Assembly: GCA_947455025.1 (NCBI GenBank)
Contig: CANGLU010000027.1
Span: forward strand, 1-35,749
DNA length: 35,749 bases
Direction: 5' to 3'
Source of the DNA: Hyphomicrobiales bacterium
GTDB lineage: Bacteria; Pseudomonadota; Alphaproteobacteria; Rhizobiales; Beijerinckiaceae
Shown here: piece by piece, positions 7,146 to 15,322 of the stretch
How positions within the stretch are numbered: position 1 is the stretch's first letter
Layout: each line of letters begins with the position of its first letter
Translations under genes and position numbers: made by a program
The notes under the pieces: model-generated
Databases searched by the model: none
Told to the model about the DNA's origin: nothing
What the model saw: only the letters and a program-made list of their open reading frames with translations

Positions 7146-8657
7146 ATGGTCGATGCGAACCCTTTAACGACGTCTTCAACGCCGACGGCAGCGAGCCGTT
7201 CGGCGACGGCTAATAAATTATTTCAGATTTTGGATCCCAATAACACGGGAAAGATCCAAAAATCGGACTTTCTCGAGCTCTACTCGATGCTTGGAAATGG
7301 CGGTGCGCGCGGTGGTCCGCAAACCGATTCCTTTGGGATCACCCAGACAACCTACTCCATTCAGGAGACGAGCTATAATATCGTATCGGAAAGCTATGTT
7401 GCACCCGATCGCTTTTTAGAAACGAGCTCCGCGGCCGTTGTCCATGCGGCCAATGTGTTTACCAGCTTGGATGTAGACAAATCGGGTGCCCTGTCGCGCG
7501 CGGAGTTTATGGTGGGCCTTGGCGCAGGTCCTTCGACGACGCCTACAGATCCGTCGACGACCTCTTCAACCGATCCATCGTCGCAAACGACCGCGTCGAG
7601 TGGCACGGGAACAGATGCTGCCTCGTCTACCGGTACAACGTCGAGCGCATCGGATGCTCTTGTGGCCGATGCGACCAGCCAAGCCGATCAGGCTCTGGCG
7701 CTGTTTGACCCGACAGGCAAAGGCTATTTCGATGCCAATGATGTTGTGGCAGCGTTTACCCAATCTCCTTCGCTCGGTGATCCTGCAACAGCCGCACAAA
7801 CCGTTTCGGCATGGGATGACAATGGCGATGGTAAAGTAACCCGCGATGAGTTGATCAGCGGATACACGACGATGAACCTCGCCGATGCCCTGATGAACCA
7901 GCTTGATCCAACAGGACAGGGCTATATCGATACGTCGTCCCTTTCTTCTGTCGCTCTGCCGAATTTCCCGAACGCTTCGACGATTATTGCGGGTTGGGAT
8001 ACCAACAAAGATGGTCAGGTGAGCCGCCAAGAAGTGATTGATGGCTTTCATGCGTTAAACGCAAAGGCCAGTTCGAATACAGCGTCTTCCGAAACGACGG
8101 CTCAAGATCCTGCGGCACTCTTTGCTCATTATGACGCCAATAAAGACGGGTCGCTTGATCTTTCGGAGATCACATCGGCTGCGGGTCCATCTGCTGCAAC
8201 CGATCCGTCCCAAACCTTGGCAGCATGGGACACGAATGGGGATGGCACGGTTTCGCAGCAAGAATTTACGGATGGCTTTAATCTGATTAAGCAGGCCACG
8301 GGCATCATTGCGCAGTATGATACGGCGGGTAAAGGCTATTTCGATCAAGCCGATTTGCAAGCGGCCATTGACTCCGACCCAACGAGCAATAATGGGACGA
8401 GTGCCTCTGACCTGATGAAGTTTTGGGATTCAAACGGGGATGGCAAAGTGACGGTTCCCGAAGTTTTGGCGGGGCTTGCCAATGGCGGGACGGCGGCTGC
8501 AACCCCTGTTGCATCAACCACGCCTGATCCTTCAACAAGCAATAGTGTGCCGGACGTATCCAATCTTTTATCGGCCTATGGCTACTCGGCCGCGCCTGTG
8601 ACGCCAGCGCTCACAGACACTTCATCGGCCGCCTCTGACCCGACGGTTAGCGCGTAA
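7146..8657 (+). CDS. Protein with ten EF-hand-like calcium-binding loops
   Basis: A 503-aa acidic protein with ten 12-residue EF-hand-type loops, starting at about residues 30, 109, 188, 224, 254, 285, 330, 362, 392 and 428. Loops 4, 6, 7, 8 and 10 are canonical (WDDNGDGKVT, WDTNKDGQVS, YDANKDGSLD, WDTNGDGTVS, WDSNGDGKVT). Loops 1, 3, 5 and 9 are degenerate DPTGKGY-like versions that pair with canonical ones. A Ser/Thr/Pro-rich linker fills 128-178, and the C-terminus from about 455 is similar low-complexity sequence. No signal peptide is visible, so it is cytoplasmic or exported by a route not obvious from sequence. An in-frame TAA directly precedes the ATG and fixes the upstream limit. Calcium binding is expected; cellular role unknown. 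Confidence 0.88.
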   Translation: MVDANPLTTSSTPTAASRSATANKLFQILDPNNTGKIQKSDFLELYSMLGNGGARGGPQTDSFGITQTTYSIQETSYNIVSESYVAPDRFLETSSAAVVHAANVFTSLDVDKSGALSRAEFMVGLGAGPSTTPTDPSTTSSTDPSSQTTASSGTGTDAASSTGTTSSASDALVADATSQADQALALFDPTGKGYFDANDVVAAFTQSPSLGDPATAAQTVSAWDDNGDGKVTRDELISGYTTMNLADALMNQLDPTGQGYIDTSSLSSVALPNFPNASTIIAGWDTNKDGQVSRQEVIDGFHALNAKASSNTASSETTAQDPAALFAHYDANKDGSLDLSEITSAAGPSAATDPSQTLAAWDTNGDGTVSQQEFTDGFNLIKQATGIIAQYDTAGKGYFDQADLQAAIDSDPTSNNGTSASDLMKFWDSNGDGKVTVPEVLAGLANGGTAAATPVASTTPDPSTSNSVPDVSNLLSAYGYSAAPVTPALTDTSSAASDPTVSA

Positions 8658-8748
8658 CACTTTCCAATCCTTTATAAATCTGTCTTTGTGGTTTTCTATT
8701 CCTGTGAAAGAGTGGGAATCAGAAGCACAAGCGTTAGAGGGCATGGAA

Positions 8749-9744
8749 ATGAAGCCGATTAAATGGGGAATTCTATCGACAGCGAATATCGGCGTCGAAA
8801 AAGTTATTCCGGGAATGTTGAAAAGCAAGGATATCGAGATTGTCGCGATTGCCTCGCGCGACAAACGGCGCGGCACCACATGGGCTAAGAAGCTCGGTAT
8901 TCCGAAAGCCTACGGGTCTTACGAGGAATTATTGGCCGACCCCACGATTGAGGCGATTTACAACCCTTTGCCCAACCATTTACACGTGCCGCTCACACTG
9001 GCTGCTGCAAAGGCCGGGAAACATGTGTTGTGCGAAAAGCCGATCGCGATTACGGCCAAAGAAGCCAAGCTTTTGCTGAAAGCGCCGCGTAACGTTCTGA
9101 TCCAAGAAGCGTTTATGGTGCGGCATAATCCGCAATGGATCGAGATCCGCAAGTTGATCGCGAAGGGTACGATCGGCCGTGTTCAATCGGTCCATATGAT
9201 GTTTTCCTATCATCTGGTTGATCCGAAAAATGTCCGCAACCTTGCTAATATTGGCGGTGGCGGGTTGCTTGATATCGGATGCTATCCGGTTACCTTGGCG
9301 CGTTTCATTTATGGTGCGGAGCCGCTTCGGGTAACGGGAACGTTTGACCGTGATCCGAAATTCAAGACGGATCGTTTGATGAGCGGGCTCGCCGATTTCG
9401 GTAAGGCACGTCATCTGTCCTTCATTATTTCGACGCAAGGCGCACCCTATCAAAAGACCGTGATCATGGGTGAGTTTGGGACGATCGAGGTTGAAGTGCC
9501 GGTTAATGCTTCGCCCGATCATCCGAACCGCTTTACGGTCAATGTGACGGGCAAGAAGCCAAAGCTCATCGAGATGCCGGTGGTTGACCAATATCAGTTG
9601 CAGGCTGAAGATTTTGGCAAAGCCATTCGCAAAAAGACCAAAGCGCCATATGATGTCGCTGACGCGATCAAAAACATGCATATACTCGACGCGTTTTTCC
9701 GTTCGGAAAAATCGGGTAAATGGGAAGTGGTCAAGCAAGGCTAG
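8749..9744 (+). CDS. Gfo/Idh/MocA-family oxidoreductase
   Basis: An intact NAD(P)-dependent oxidoreductase of about 331 aa. The N-terminus KWGILSTANIGVEKVIPGM is the nucleotide-binding beta-alpha-beta unit. YNPLPNHLH and the CEKPIAITAKEA motif (catalytic Lys of EKP) follow, then the C-terminal beta-sheet domain with GGGGLLDIGCYPV. The frame is open from 8686, but TAGAGGG at 8735-8741 lies 7 bp before the ATG at 8749, which favours that start over ATG 8743. It resembles the dehydrogenases acting on sugars, inositols or dihydrodiols; the substrate cannot be read from sequence. It differs in subfamily from the broken oxidoreductase on the other side of the EF-hand gene. Confidence 0.9.
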   Translation: MKPIKWGILSTANIGVEKVIPGMLKSKDIEIVAIASRDKRRGTTWAKKLGIPKAYGSYEELLADPTIEAIYNPLPNHLHVPLTLAAAKAGKHVLCEKPIAITAKEAKLLLKAPRNVLIQEAFMVRHNPQWIEIRKLIAKGTIGRVQSVHMMFSYHLVDPKNVRNLANIGGGGLLDIGCYPVTLARFIYGAEPLRVTGTFDRDPKFKTDRLMSGLADFGKARHLSFIISTQGAPYQKTVIMGEFGTIEVEVPVNASPDHPNRFTVNVTGKKPKLIEMPVVDQYQLQAEDFGKAIRKKTKAPYDVADAIKNMHILDAFFRSEKSGKWEVVKQG

Positions 9745-9766
9745 GTTCTTGTGAGAAGGGCTCTGA

Positions 9767-11164
9767 ATGTCTGAGCAACCTACCCACGCGCTGGACGAAA
9801 TAGGATCGGCCGCAGCCTTTGCGCCCGATCCTGATTTTGTTGCGCGTGTCGAATTCGCGATTGCAGCCGATGATGCTGATGCGCTTGGTCCGCTGATTGA
9901 AGGGTTGCACGAGGCCGATCAGGCGAGTTTGCTTGAAGCGCTGGATCATGATTCCCGCCCCAAGCTGATTGAGCTTTTGGGATCACGCTTTGACTTTGCG
10001 GCGCTGACCGAAGTGGATGACTCGGTCCGCGAGGATATTCTGGACGAGCTTGATACCGATACGCTTGTCGAAGGGATGCGTGAGCTCGAAAGCGACGACG
10101 CGGTCTATATTCTCGAAGATCTGGATCAAGACGAGCAAAACGAAATTCTTGAAGCATTGCCCGCGATTGACCGCGCGCAATTGCAAAAGAGCCTTGATTA
10201 TAAAGAAGGTTCAGCCGCGCGTTTGATGCAAACGCATTTGATTGCGGTGCCGCCTTTTTGGACGGTTGGGCAGGTGGTGGATCATTTGGCGGAAGCTGCC
10301 GATTTGCCCGATAGCTTCTTTGAAGTCTTCGTTGTCGATCCGGGCTATCATCTCTTGGGCAATGTGTTTTTAGATCGGCTTGTGCGGGCTCAGCGCACGG
10401 CTCCGATCGAGAGCGTGATGATTGCGGATCGCCGCCGTGTGCGGGCGGATGATGAGCAGGACGATGTAGCCCGCTTGTTCCAGCGGTATAATCTGGTCTC
10501 GGCACCCGTGGTCGATGAAGCGGGTCGGTTGATCGGTGTTGTAACCATCGATGATATCGTCGACGTGATGCAGGAAGAAGCCGATGACGAGATCAAAGCG
10601 CTCGGCGGCGTTAAGGCGGAAGAAGAGCTCTCGGATTCGATTTTCTCAACCACACGCAATCGCTTCGGCTGGTTGTTTGTGAATTTGCTGACGGCCTTTT
10701 TGGCGTCTTCCGTCCTAGGCTTGTTTGAGGAAGAATTGTCCAAGATGGTCGCACTGGCCGTACTGGCACCGATTGTAGCAAGCCAAGGCGGCAATGCCGC
10801 CACTCAAACGATGACAGTTGCCGTGCGAGCCCTGGCAACGCGTGAATTGGGGCCTGCCAACGCTTTCCGGATTACCTTCCGCGAAACGGCAGCAGGGCTT
10901 TTAAATGGTCTGGCTTTCGGATTGATTACGGGTCTTGTTGCAACCTTATGGTTTCACGACTGGAATATTGGCATCGTGATCGCGCTGGCCATGACGGTTA
11001 ATCTCGTTGCGGGTGCTTTAGGCGGCATTCTTATTCCACTGGGGCTCGAGCGGTTTAGAACGGATCCAGCGGTATCATCGGGCGTTTTTGTCACGACGAT
11101 TACGGATGTTGTCGGCTTTTTCTCGTTTTTGGGCATTGCTACGCTGTGGTTCCATCTGCGCTAG
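9767..11164 (+). CDS. mgtE: Magnesium transporter MgtE
   Basis: A 465-aa inner-membrane Mg2+ channel. Domain order is typical: an acidic helical MgtE-N superhelix (about 40-135), tandem CBS domains (about 140-265, with PVVDEAGRLIGVVTIDDIVDV), a connecting helix, and five membrane helices from about 295 to the end. The pore signature ASQGGNAATQTM is present in the second membrane helix. MgtE gates on cytosolic Mg2+ through the N and CBS domains. GAGAAGGG lies upstream of the ATG, 22 bp after the oxidoreductase stop, so the two may share a transcript, although their functions are unrelated. Confidence 0.96.
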   Translation: MSEQPTHALDEIGSAAAFAPDPDFVARVEFAIAADDADALGPLIEGLHEADQASLLEALDHDSRPKLIELLGSRFDFAALTEVDDSVREDILDELDTDTLVEGMRELESDDAVYILEDLDQDEQNEILEALPAIDRAQLQKSLDYKEGSAARLMQTHLIAVPPFWTVGQVVDHLAEAADLPDSFFEVFVVDPGYHLLGNVFLDRLVRAQRTAPIESVMIADRRRVRADDEQDDVARLFQRYNLVSAPVVDEAGRLIGVVTIDDIVDVMQEEADDEIKALGGVKAEEELSDSIFSTTRNRFGWLFVNLLTAFLASSVLGLFEEELSKMVALAVLAPIVASQGGNAATQTMTVAVRALATRELGPANAFRITFRETAAGLLNGLAFGLITGLVATLWFHDWNIGIVIALAMTVNLVAGALGGILIPLGLERFRTDPAVSSGVFVTTITDVVGFFSFLGIATLWFHLR

Positions 11165-11270
11165 GGCGTCTTTGTTACCGATTTATTAAAAATTTCCATG
11201 CTATCGGCCAAACCTTAAGTTCACCAATGGGTATGGGTTCGATTACATGCAGTGGAATAGATGGCGTGAT

Positions 11271-12119
11271 ATGAAACGGTTTTTAGCCTTAGGGCTTGTG
11301 GCTTTTGCGTTATCGGCCTGTACGACCATGACCGCCGAGCGCGCGCCAAAGCCGGGCTCTTCTGCCGCCATGATCCCCGTTGCCCAAAGCTATCCGGTCC
11401 ATGGTGTCGATGTGTCGCGCTATCAGGGACAGGTGAATTGGCGGGAGGCGAGGGCCGCCGGTACGCGCTTTGCCTATATCAAGGCCACCGAGGGTGGCGA
11501 CCATGCCGATGAAAACTTTATGGTCCACTGGATCTCGGCGCGCGATGCCGGCATGCCGCGGGGTGCCTATCATTTTTATTATTGGTGCCGGCCTGTCAAA
11601 GACCAGATCAAATGGTTCTTTAAAAATGTGCCTGTCGAGCGCGACGCACTGCCGCCTGTGCTGGATGTCGAGTGGTACGGCGCCGCATCGGAAAAATGTC
11701 CGAAAAAAGTACCAAAGGCTGAAGCGCTTGCCGATATGAAGCTCTTTTTGCAGGCGGTTGAGAAGCATTATGGCAAGCGTCCGATGATTTATACGAGCAT
11801 CGATTTTTACCGCGATGTGATCGTCGGCGAATTGCAAGAATACCCGCTCTGGGTGCGCACCGTGAATGCGGAGCCGATGGAACGCTATGGCGACCGGCGC
11901 TGGATGATGTGGCAATATACCGATATGGGCCGCGTGCCGGGCATCAAGGGCAATGTGGATCGCAATGCGTTTGCCGGCACTGAAGACGATTGGGCGCGGT
12001 TTACCGGACAAAGCATGATGCGGGTAGCCGAGGCTGCTCCCGCTGCACCTGTTGTTCGCCTTGCTCCAATGGCGAATGTGCCTGTGCCACGGCCTAAGGG
12101 ATTGATTGCGCGGAATTGA
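11271..12119 (+). CDS. Lipoprotein with glycoside hydrolase family 25 (lysozyme-like) domain
   Basis: A predicted muramidase of about 282 aa. From the ATG at 11271 the N-terminus is a lipoprotein signal (MKRFLALGLVAFALSAC) with lipobox LSAC and lipidated Cys17. An in-frame ATG at 11247 would add eight residues before it. The GH25 domain follows: HGVDVSRYQG with the conserved Asp, YIKATEGG, GAYHFYY, and the acidic pair in LDVEWYG, then MIYTS and WMMWQYT near the end. A Pro/Ala-rich tail closes the protein. It should be membrane-anchored and cut peptidoglycan in the periplasm. Nothing nearby fixes its purpose. The adjacent flagellar cluster lacks a muramidase domain in FlgJ, so a link is possible but unproven. 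Confidence 0.9.
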   Translation: MKRFLALGLVAFALSACTTMTAERAPKPGSSAAMIPVAQSYPVHGVDVSRYQGQVNWREARAAGTRFAYIKATEGGDHADENFMVHWISARDAGMPRGAYHFYYWCRPVKDQIKWFFKNVPVERDALPPVLDVEWYGAASEKCPKKVPKAEALADMKLFLQAVEKHYGKRPMIYTSIDFYRDVIVGELQEYPLWVRTVNAEPMERYGDRRWMMWQYTDMGRVPGIKGNVDRNAFAGTEDDWARFTGQSMMRVAEAAPAAPVVRLAPMANVPVPRPKGLIARN

Positions 12120-12260
12120 ATGGGTTGCTTATCTCATTGACGACGCGTCTTGCTGTGATGAAAGGCCATGTGGCTGCCATCCACGACTGCGTTTAATGGC
12201 GCGCTCCGCGCAAGACGTGGATAACCGCGTCAAGGGCGGCATGGCAGGATAGGGGCACTT

Positions 12261-12307
12261 CAACACAGCGAAAGTGTTGCAATAAAAAAGCGGGGCCTGA
12301 GCCCCGC
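12261..12307 (-). terminator. Rho-independent terminator of flagellin (bidirectional hairpins)
   Basis: GCGGGGC (12290-12296) and GCCCCGC (12301-12307) pair across a 4-nt loop. On the minus strand the stem is followed by six U residues, about 32 bp after the flagellin stop. A second hairpin, CAACAC with GTGTTG (12261-12279), follows. On the plus strand a shorter T-rich tail could also end the GH25 transcript. The rest of 12120-12260 shows no gene. Confidence 0.85.
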
Positions 12308-12338
12308 TTTCTCTGTATTTTTATTCCAACCGTTTCGA

Positions 12339-13826
12339 TTAGCGGAGAAGCTGCATGATCGACTGATCGGACTGCTTGGTGTTCGCCAGAATGGTCTGGG
12401 CGAAGCTCTGCTGAACTTGCAGGGCGGCCGTCTGAGCGGCAACCTCGGTCATGTCAGCACCAGTCAGACTGTTGGTGGCATCGTTCAAGAGAGAAACAAT
12501 GCTCTTGTTGAAGTCCACGCGGTTCTGCGTTGTGGCTTGGAACTGGGCGACTTGCGAGTCACCAAGATTTAGGTTCGATAGCGCATTGGTGAGCTTGTCA
12601 ATCGCTGCGTTCAATCCAACAGCGCCGCCCAGAGCATTCTTGGCTTCGTCGTTGGTGGCAAAGTTGTTGGTGATATCTGCAGATGCGAGCGTACCTTCAT
12701 CCACCAAACCAAGGCTTGCCGCTGTGAACGTCAATGCATTATTATTTGCATCCTGAAGCTGGAACGAGGAGCTCGTGCCTTTTTCGTCAAAGGTCACCTT
12801 TAATATGTCACCATTGAGCAAGTTTGTGCCGGATACCGATGCCGATTTTAGATACTGGCCAATTTGGTCAATCGCGACTTTATAGCTCTTCGCCGCTGCT
12901 GCGCGACGTGCATCTGCTGCCTGACCGCCTGAGCCGCCAGTAGGGGTAACGGTTGTACCCGTAATGGTAAATTTTTGATCGAAGGTGTTTGCCGCACCAC
13001 CGATACCCGTCTTTTTATCGTAGGTGTACGCATTAGCGGGATTTGCCTGTTGGGCTCGTCCGCCATTGCCGAAGATGGTATCAAGATTGACTGCACCGGC
13101 GGTGCCTTGGTCAGCAGCACCTTGCGTGACGTTCTGGATACTCACGGGTGAGTTGGCCGCAGATTGTAATTGGAACTTGAAATTGGCGGCATAATTAGCG
13201 CCGGCAGCAGCGCGGTTTGTAACGTTTAGGCCGGCACCGACAAGCTGGTTAAGCAAGTCATCCAGCGTCACCACTTTTGCAGCTGTAGCTGCTGATGTAC
13301 CGTCACCAGCAACTGCCGTCTTTTCGGCTGCCGTTGAGATACGTACATATTTTGTCGTTGTTCCAACTGATATCGAAAATGTAAGCCCTTGCGTCAATAC
13401 AGCGCCGCCAAAATTGGCGCCGATGAGATTTCCGGCGCCCGTCATCGCAGCACCTAAAGCGCCCATATTAACGTTGGTTCCGCCACCATCAGACTCAGGG
13501 TAGGTTTGACCCGTTGCAGCTACATAGCTCTGTGTTTGAGAAGCAGCCTTCAACGTATCAAGGGCATCCGAAACGGTCGAACGAATGGATTCTAAGCCCT
13601 TTTGCGCTGCCTTAATCGTTTGCAAATTGGTGCCGAGCGTATCGTTGACGTTCGAGAGACGACCCGAGCGGTCGGTATAGTTTTTCGCGCTGAGATAGGC
13701 GGCGAGGCCATCCGATGCGCTGTTGATCTTTTTGCCCGATAGAGCCTGTGCCTGAAGATCGGAGAGTTGCGAGTTGATGCTGATCAGAGCATTCATGCCC
13801 TGAGCCATTCCAATAGACATTGACAT
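12339..13826 (-). CDS. Flagellin (filament protein)
   Basis: A 495-aa flagellin, the subunit of the flagellar filament, exported through the type III gate encoded nearby. Conserved helical ends are clear. The N-terminal D0/D1 region has LISINSQLSDLQAQALSGKK and SDGLAAYLSAK. The C-terminal D1/D0 region ends with QVQQSFAQTILANTKQSD and a final LLR. The middle (about 110-390) is Ala, Gly and Thr rich and variable. The N-terminus departs from the usual NTN-type start (MSMSIGMAQGMNAL), so it belongs to a divergent alphaproteobacterial flagellin group. AGAAGGA lies 9 bp before the ATG. The 268-bp upstream gap carries a CtrA-like box and an inverted repeat. Confidence 0.93.
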   Translation of the reverse strand: MSMSIGMAQGMNALISINSQLSDLQAQALSGKKINSASDGLAAYLSAKNYTDRSGRLSNVNDTLGTNLQTIKAAQKGLESIRSTVSDALDTLKAASQTQSYVAATGQTYPESDGGGTNVNMGALGAAMTGAGNLIGANFGGAVLTQGLTFSISVGTTTKYVRISTAAEKTAVAGDGTSAATAAKVVTLDDLLNQLVGAGLNVTNRAAAGANYAANFKFQLQSAANSPVSIQNVTQGAADQGTAGAVNLDTIFGNGGRAQQANPANAYTYDKKTGIGGAANTFDQKFTITGTTVTPTGGSGGQAADARRAAAAKSYKVAIDQIGQYLKSASVSGTNLLNGDILKVTFDEKGTSSSFQLQDANNNALTFTAASLGLVDEGTLASADITNNFATNDEAKNALGGAVGLNAAIDKLTNALSNLNLGDSQVAQFQATTQNRVDFNKSIVSLLNDATNSLTGADMTEVAAQTAALQVQQSFAQTILANTKQSDQSIMQLLR

Positions 13827-13949
13827 TGGTATTCATCCTTCTGACGAAAACACCTTGTTCGCGTGATTGCGAAAAGGACGACGCTTTCTGCGACGTGGCT
13901 CGAAGGATGGCGGTGAAAGGGAGGTGCTAAAATAAGAACCCGTGGCGCT

Positions 13950-13971
13950 CTGATATCGTGGTTAATATCAG
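13950..13971 (-). promoter_or_regulatory. Inverted repeat in the flagellin leader region
   Basis: CTGATAT (13950-13956) and ATATCAG (13965-13971) form a perfect 7-bp inverted repeat with an 8-bp loop, about 125 bp upstream of the flagellin ATG. If transcription starts near the CtrA-like box, it would be a hairpin in a long leader mRNA. In related bacteria FlbT binds a structured flagellin leader. A DNA operator is the alternative. Confidence 0.4.
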
Positions 13972-14067
13972 GCCAAATTTAAATTTGCGATTGAAAATTG
14001 CGGCTTTGCAACTTGATTAAACTATATTGAAAATTTTAATTAGAGGCTGGCGCAACGTAGGCGAGCG

Positions 14068-14082
14068 TTAACAAAGTGTTAA
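14068..14082 (-). promoter_or_regulatory. CtrA-like box upstream of flagellin
   Basis: On the minus strand the site reads TTAA-N7-TTAAC, an exact match to the full CtrA consensus. It lies between the FlaG-like gene and flagellin, 242 bp before the flagellin start. I could not identify a convincing -10 element beside it. The match is seen; CtrA binding is inferred. Confidence 0.6.
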
Positions 14083-14094
14083 TGTGCGCTGGAA

Positions 14095-14436
14095 TTAACC
14101 TTTTGTCTGCGCCTTAGGAACTGTTGGCACAGGTTGTTTTGCTGCATCCAATTGCCGTGCATAGGCTCTGATCCGTAGAATGGCTTCATCCGGCGACTGG
14201 CTGATTTTTTGACCCGTGTGATCATCGATCACTTGCAGGATAAATTCGCCGGTCGATTGATCGAGCGTTGTGCGACGTGACGTTGGCGCTGCAAGGGGCG
14301 CCTCGCTCGTTTTGGGTGATGGGTTCGCCGCGGGTGTGACGGGCTGTGGCGATTCAGCCGGCTTGACCGGTTGAATGACGGGTTCCCGTGGACCCGGAAC
14401 GGGAACCGGGTTTTGCGAGGTTGAACTGATGGCCAT
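14095..14436 (-). CDS. FlaG-like flagellar protein
   Basis: A 113-aa protein with a Pro-rich, presumably disordered N-terminal half (to about residue 55). A short folded C-terminal half carries TGEFILQVIDDHTGQKISQ followed by SPDEAILRIRAYARQL. This matches the FlaG pattern (a strand, a D-x-x-TGE-type turn, Q-x-P/S-x-E, then a helix). FlaG proteins influence filament length or assembly and are usually encoded beside flagellin, as here. AGAAGGAGAT precedes the ATG. The C-terminal match is reasonable but short, so the assignment is moderate. Confidence 0.6.
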   Translation of the reverse strand: MAISSTSQNPVPVPGPREPVIQPVKPAESPQPVTPAANPSPKTSEAPLAAPTSRRTTLDQSTGEFILQVIDDHTGQKISQSPDEAILRIRAYARQLDAAKQPVPTVPKAQTKG

Positions 14437-14531
14437 GACGATCTCCTTCTGGATGTCTGGCCATCACATTAGCAAAGATGATTTTAGAAATGTTTGCGGG
14501 AATAAAGACAGTTTGTGTTAAATTTAACCGA

Positions 14532-15005
14532 TTAATAGCGGACAGAGACCATTAAAGGCGGCGTTGCGCTTGCGCCCTTCAGAGCGTTGACGCGACCGCC
14601 TTTGCCATAGGTCGATAAAGAGCGTGTGGACGCCACTTCTTTGGCTACACCGCGCAGAATGCTTTCAGAGACACTTGTAAGGGTTTGCAGGGCTTTTAGA
14701 TTGGCCTCAAGCGAGGATTGAAGCGCGCCTTGCCGCATCTTGATCCGTTCGACGCCGCTTGGCTTATAGCGTGCCAGCGAAATAAAATTATGACGAAAGG
14801 CTAAGTAGCATCGCTCGTAAGAGCTCGCTTCCATGGCTTTGCGTTCATGTAAGGCGAAGGCTTCGGCAAGTTTTGCGGTGGCCAGATAATCCGTTTCCTG
14901 CCGAATAACGGCTTCGAGTGCATCCAAGCGTTGTTCCAACATGGCACAGAGTGCTTCTGCTTGCTCGTTGGATCGTATGGAAGGAATATGGGGTGTCGCT
15001 GTCAT
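14532..15005 (-). CDS. flgN: FlgN-like flagellar chaperone
   Basis: A 157-aa, almost wholly helical cytoplasmic protein. Its N-terminal coiled region (NEQAEALCAMLEQRLDALEAV) and length fit FlgN-type export chaperones, which hold the hook-filament junction proteins FlgK and FlgL before export. It lies 11 bp after flgJ in the flgI-flgJ unit, the usual place of flgN-like genes in alphaproteobacteria. FlgN sequences are poorly conserved, so the call rests on context, size and helical character. The tail (YGKGGRVNALKG, then PPLMVSVRY) resembles alphaproteobacterial members. Confidence 0.65.
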   Translation of the reverse strand: MTATPHIPSIRSNEQAEALCAMLEQRLDALEAVIRQETDYLATAKLAEAFALHERKAMEASSYERCYLAFRHNFISLARYKPSGVERIKMRQGALQSSLEANLKALQTLTSVSESILRGVAKEVASTRSLSTYGKGGRVNALKGASATPPLMVSVRY

Positions 15006-15016
15006 GGTTTGGTTTC

Positions 15017-15322
15017 CTATTTGGCTTGAAGCCGAATGAGTTCGGAATACACTTGAGACGCAACGCCAACACCACCTGACTGTGCCACGGACTTACCAAG
15101 TTCATCGGTGAGCAAGGAACGCCAAGCATCACCGCCCGCGCCCTGTCCACCGAGCGGGCCATCGCCCGATAACTGCTTTGTAATCTCACCAAACATCGAG
15201 CCTAAAAAGACGGATTCAAAATCTTGCGCCGTTGCCCATAGTTTCTTGTTTTTACCCATCGCGCTGTAATTGGCACGGGCATCGGCAATGGGGGTTGAAT
15301 GAAGGGCTGCTTGTTGCATCAC
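15017..15322 (-). CDS. flgJ: Rod-binding protein FlgJ (short CheL-type, no muramidase domain)
   Basis: A 101-aa rod-binding protein corresponding to the N-terminal domain of enteric FlgJ and to Caulobacter CheL. The signature FESVFLGSMFGEI and the Gly-rich GDGPLGGQGAGGDAWRSLLTDELG are clear. It would cap the growing rod in the periplasm. The C-terminal glucosaminidase domain of enteric FlgJ is absent, as is normal in alphaproteobacteria, so rod penetration needs a separate enzyme. Its start overlaps the flgI stop by 4 bp, giving translational coupling. Confidence 0.9.
   Translation of the reverse strand: MMQQAALHSTPIADARANYSAMGKNKKLWATAQDFESVFLGSMFGEITKQLSGDGPLGGQGAGGDAWRSLLTDELGKSVAQSGGVGVASQVYSELIRLQAK

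Noticed and set aside
7486-8360. Out-of-frame ORFs across the EF-hand gene
   Set aside because: They arise from the repetitive codon pattern of the EF-hand loops and have Arg-rich translations without motifs.
8980-9738. 252-aa antisense frame opposite the intact oxidoreductase
   Set aside because: The plus-strand frame has clear Gfo/Idh/MocA motifs; the antisense translation has none.
9780-11136. Long antisense frames opposite mgtE (for example 9780-10505)
   Set aside because: They lie wholly against a well-conserved gene, have Arg/Pro/Ser-rich low-quality translations and no family motifs.
11310-12011. 233-aa antisense frame opposite the GH25 gene
   Set aside because: It is the mirror of a real coding frame, with no recognisable domain and no ribosome-binding site of note.
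13827-13990. Sigma54 promoter for flagellin
   Set aside because: A TGGCC -24-like element is present on the minus strand near 13975, but the -12 position lacks GC. Another GG and GC pair has wrong spacing.
14051-14066. Plus-strand -24/-12 pair near 14051
   Set aside because: GG and GC spacing fits, but the -12 element is poor and no plus-strand gene follows for more than 2 kb.
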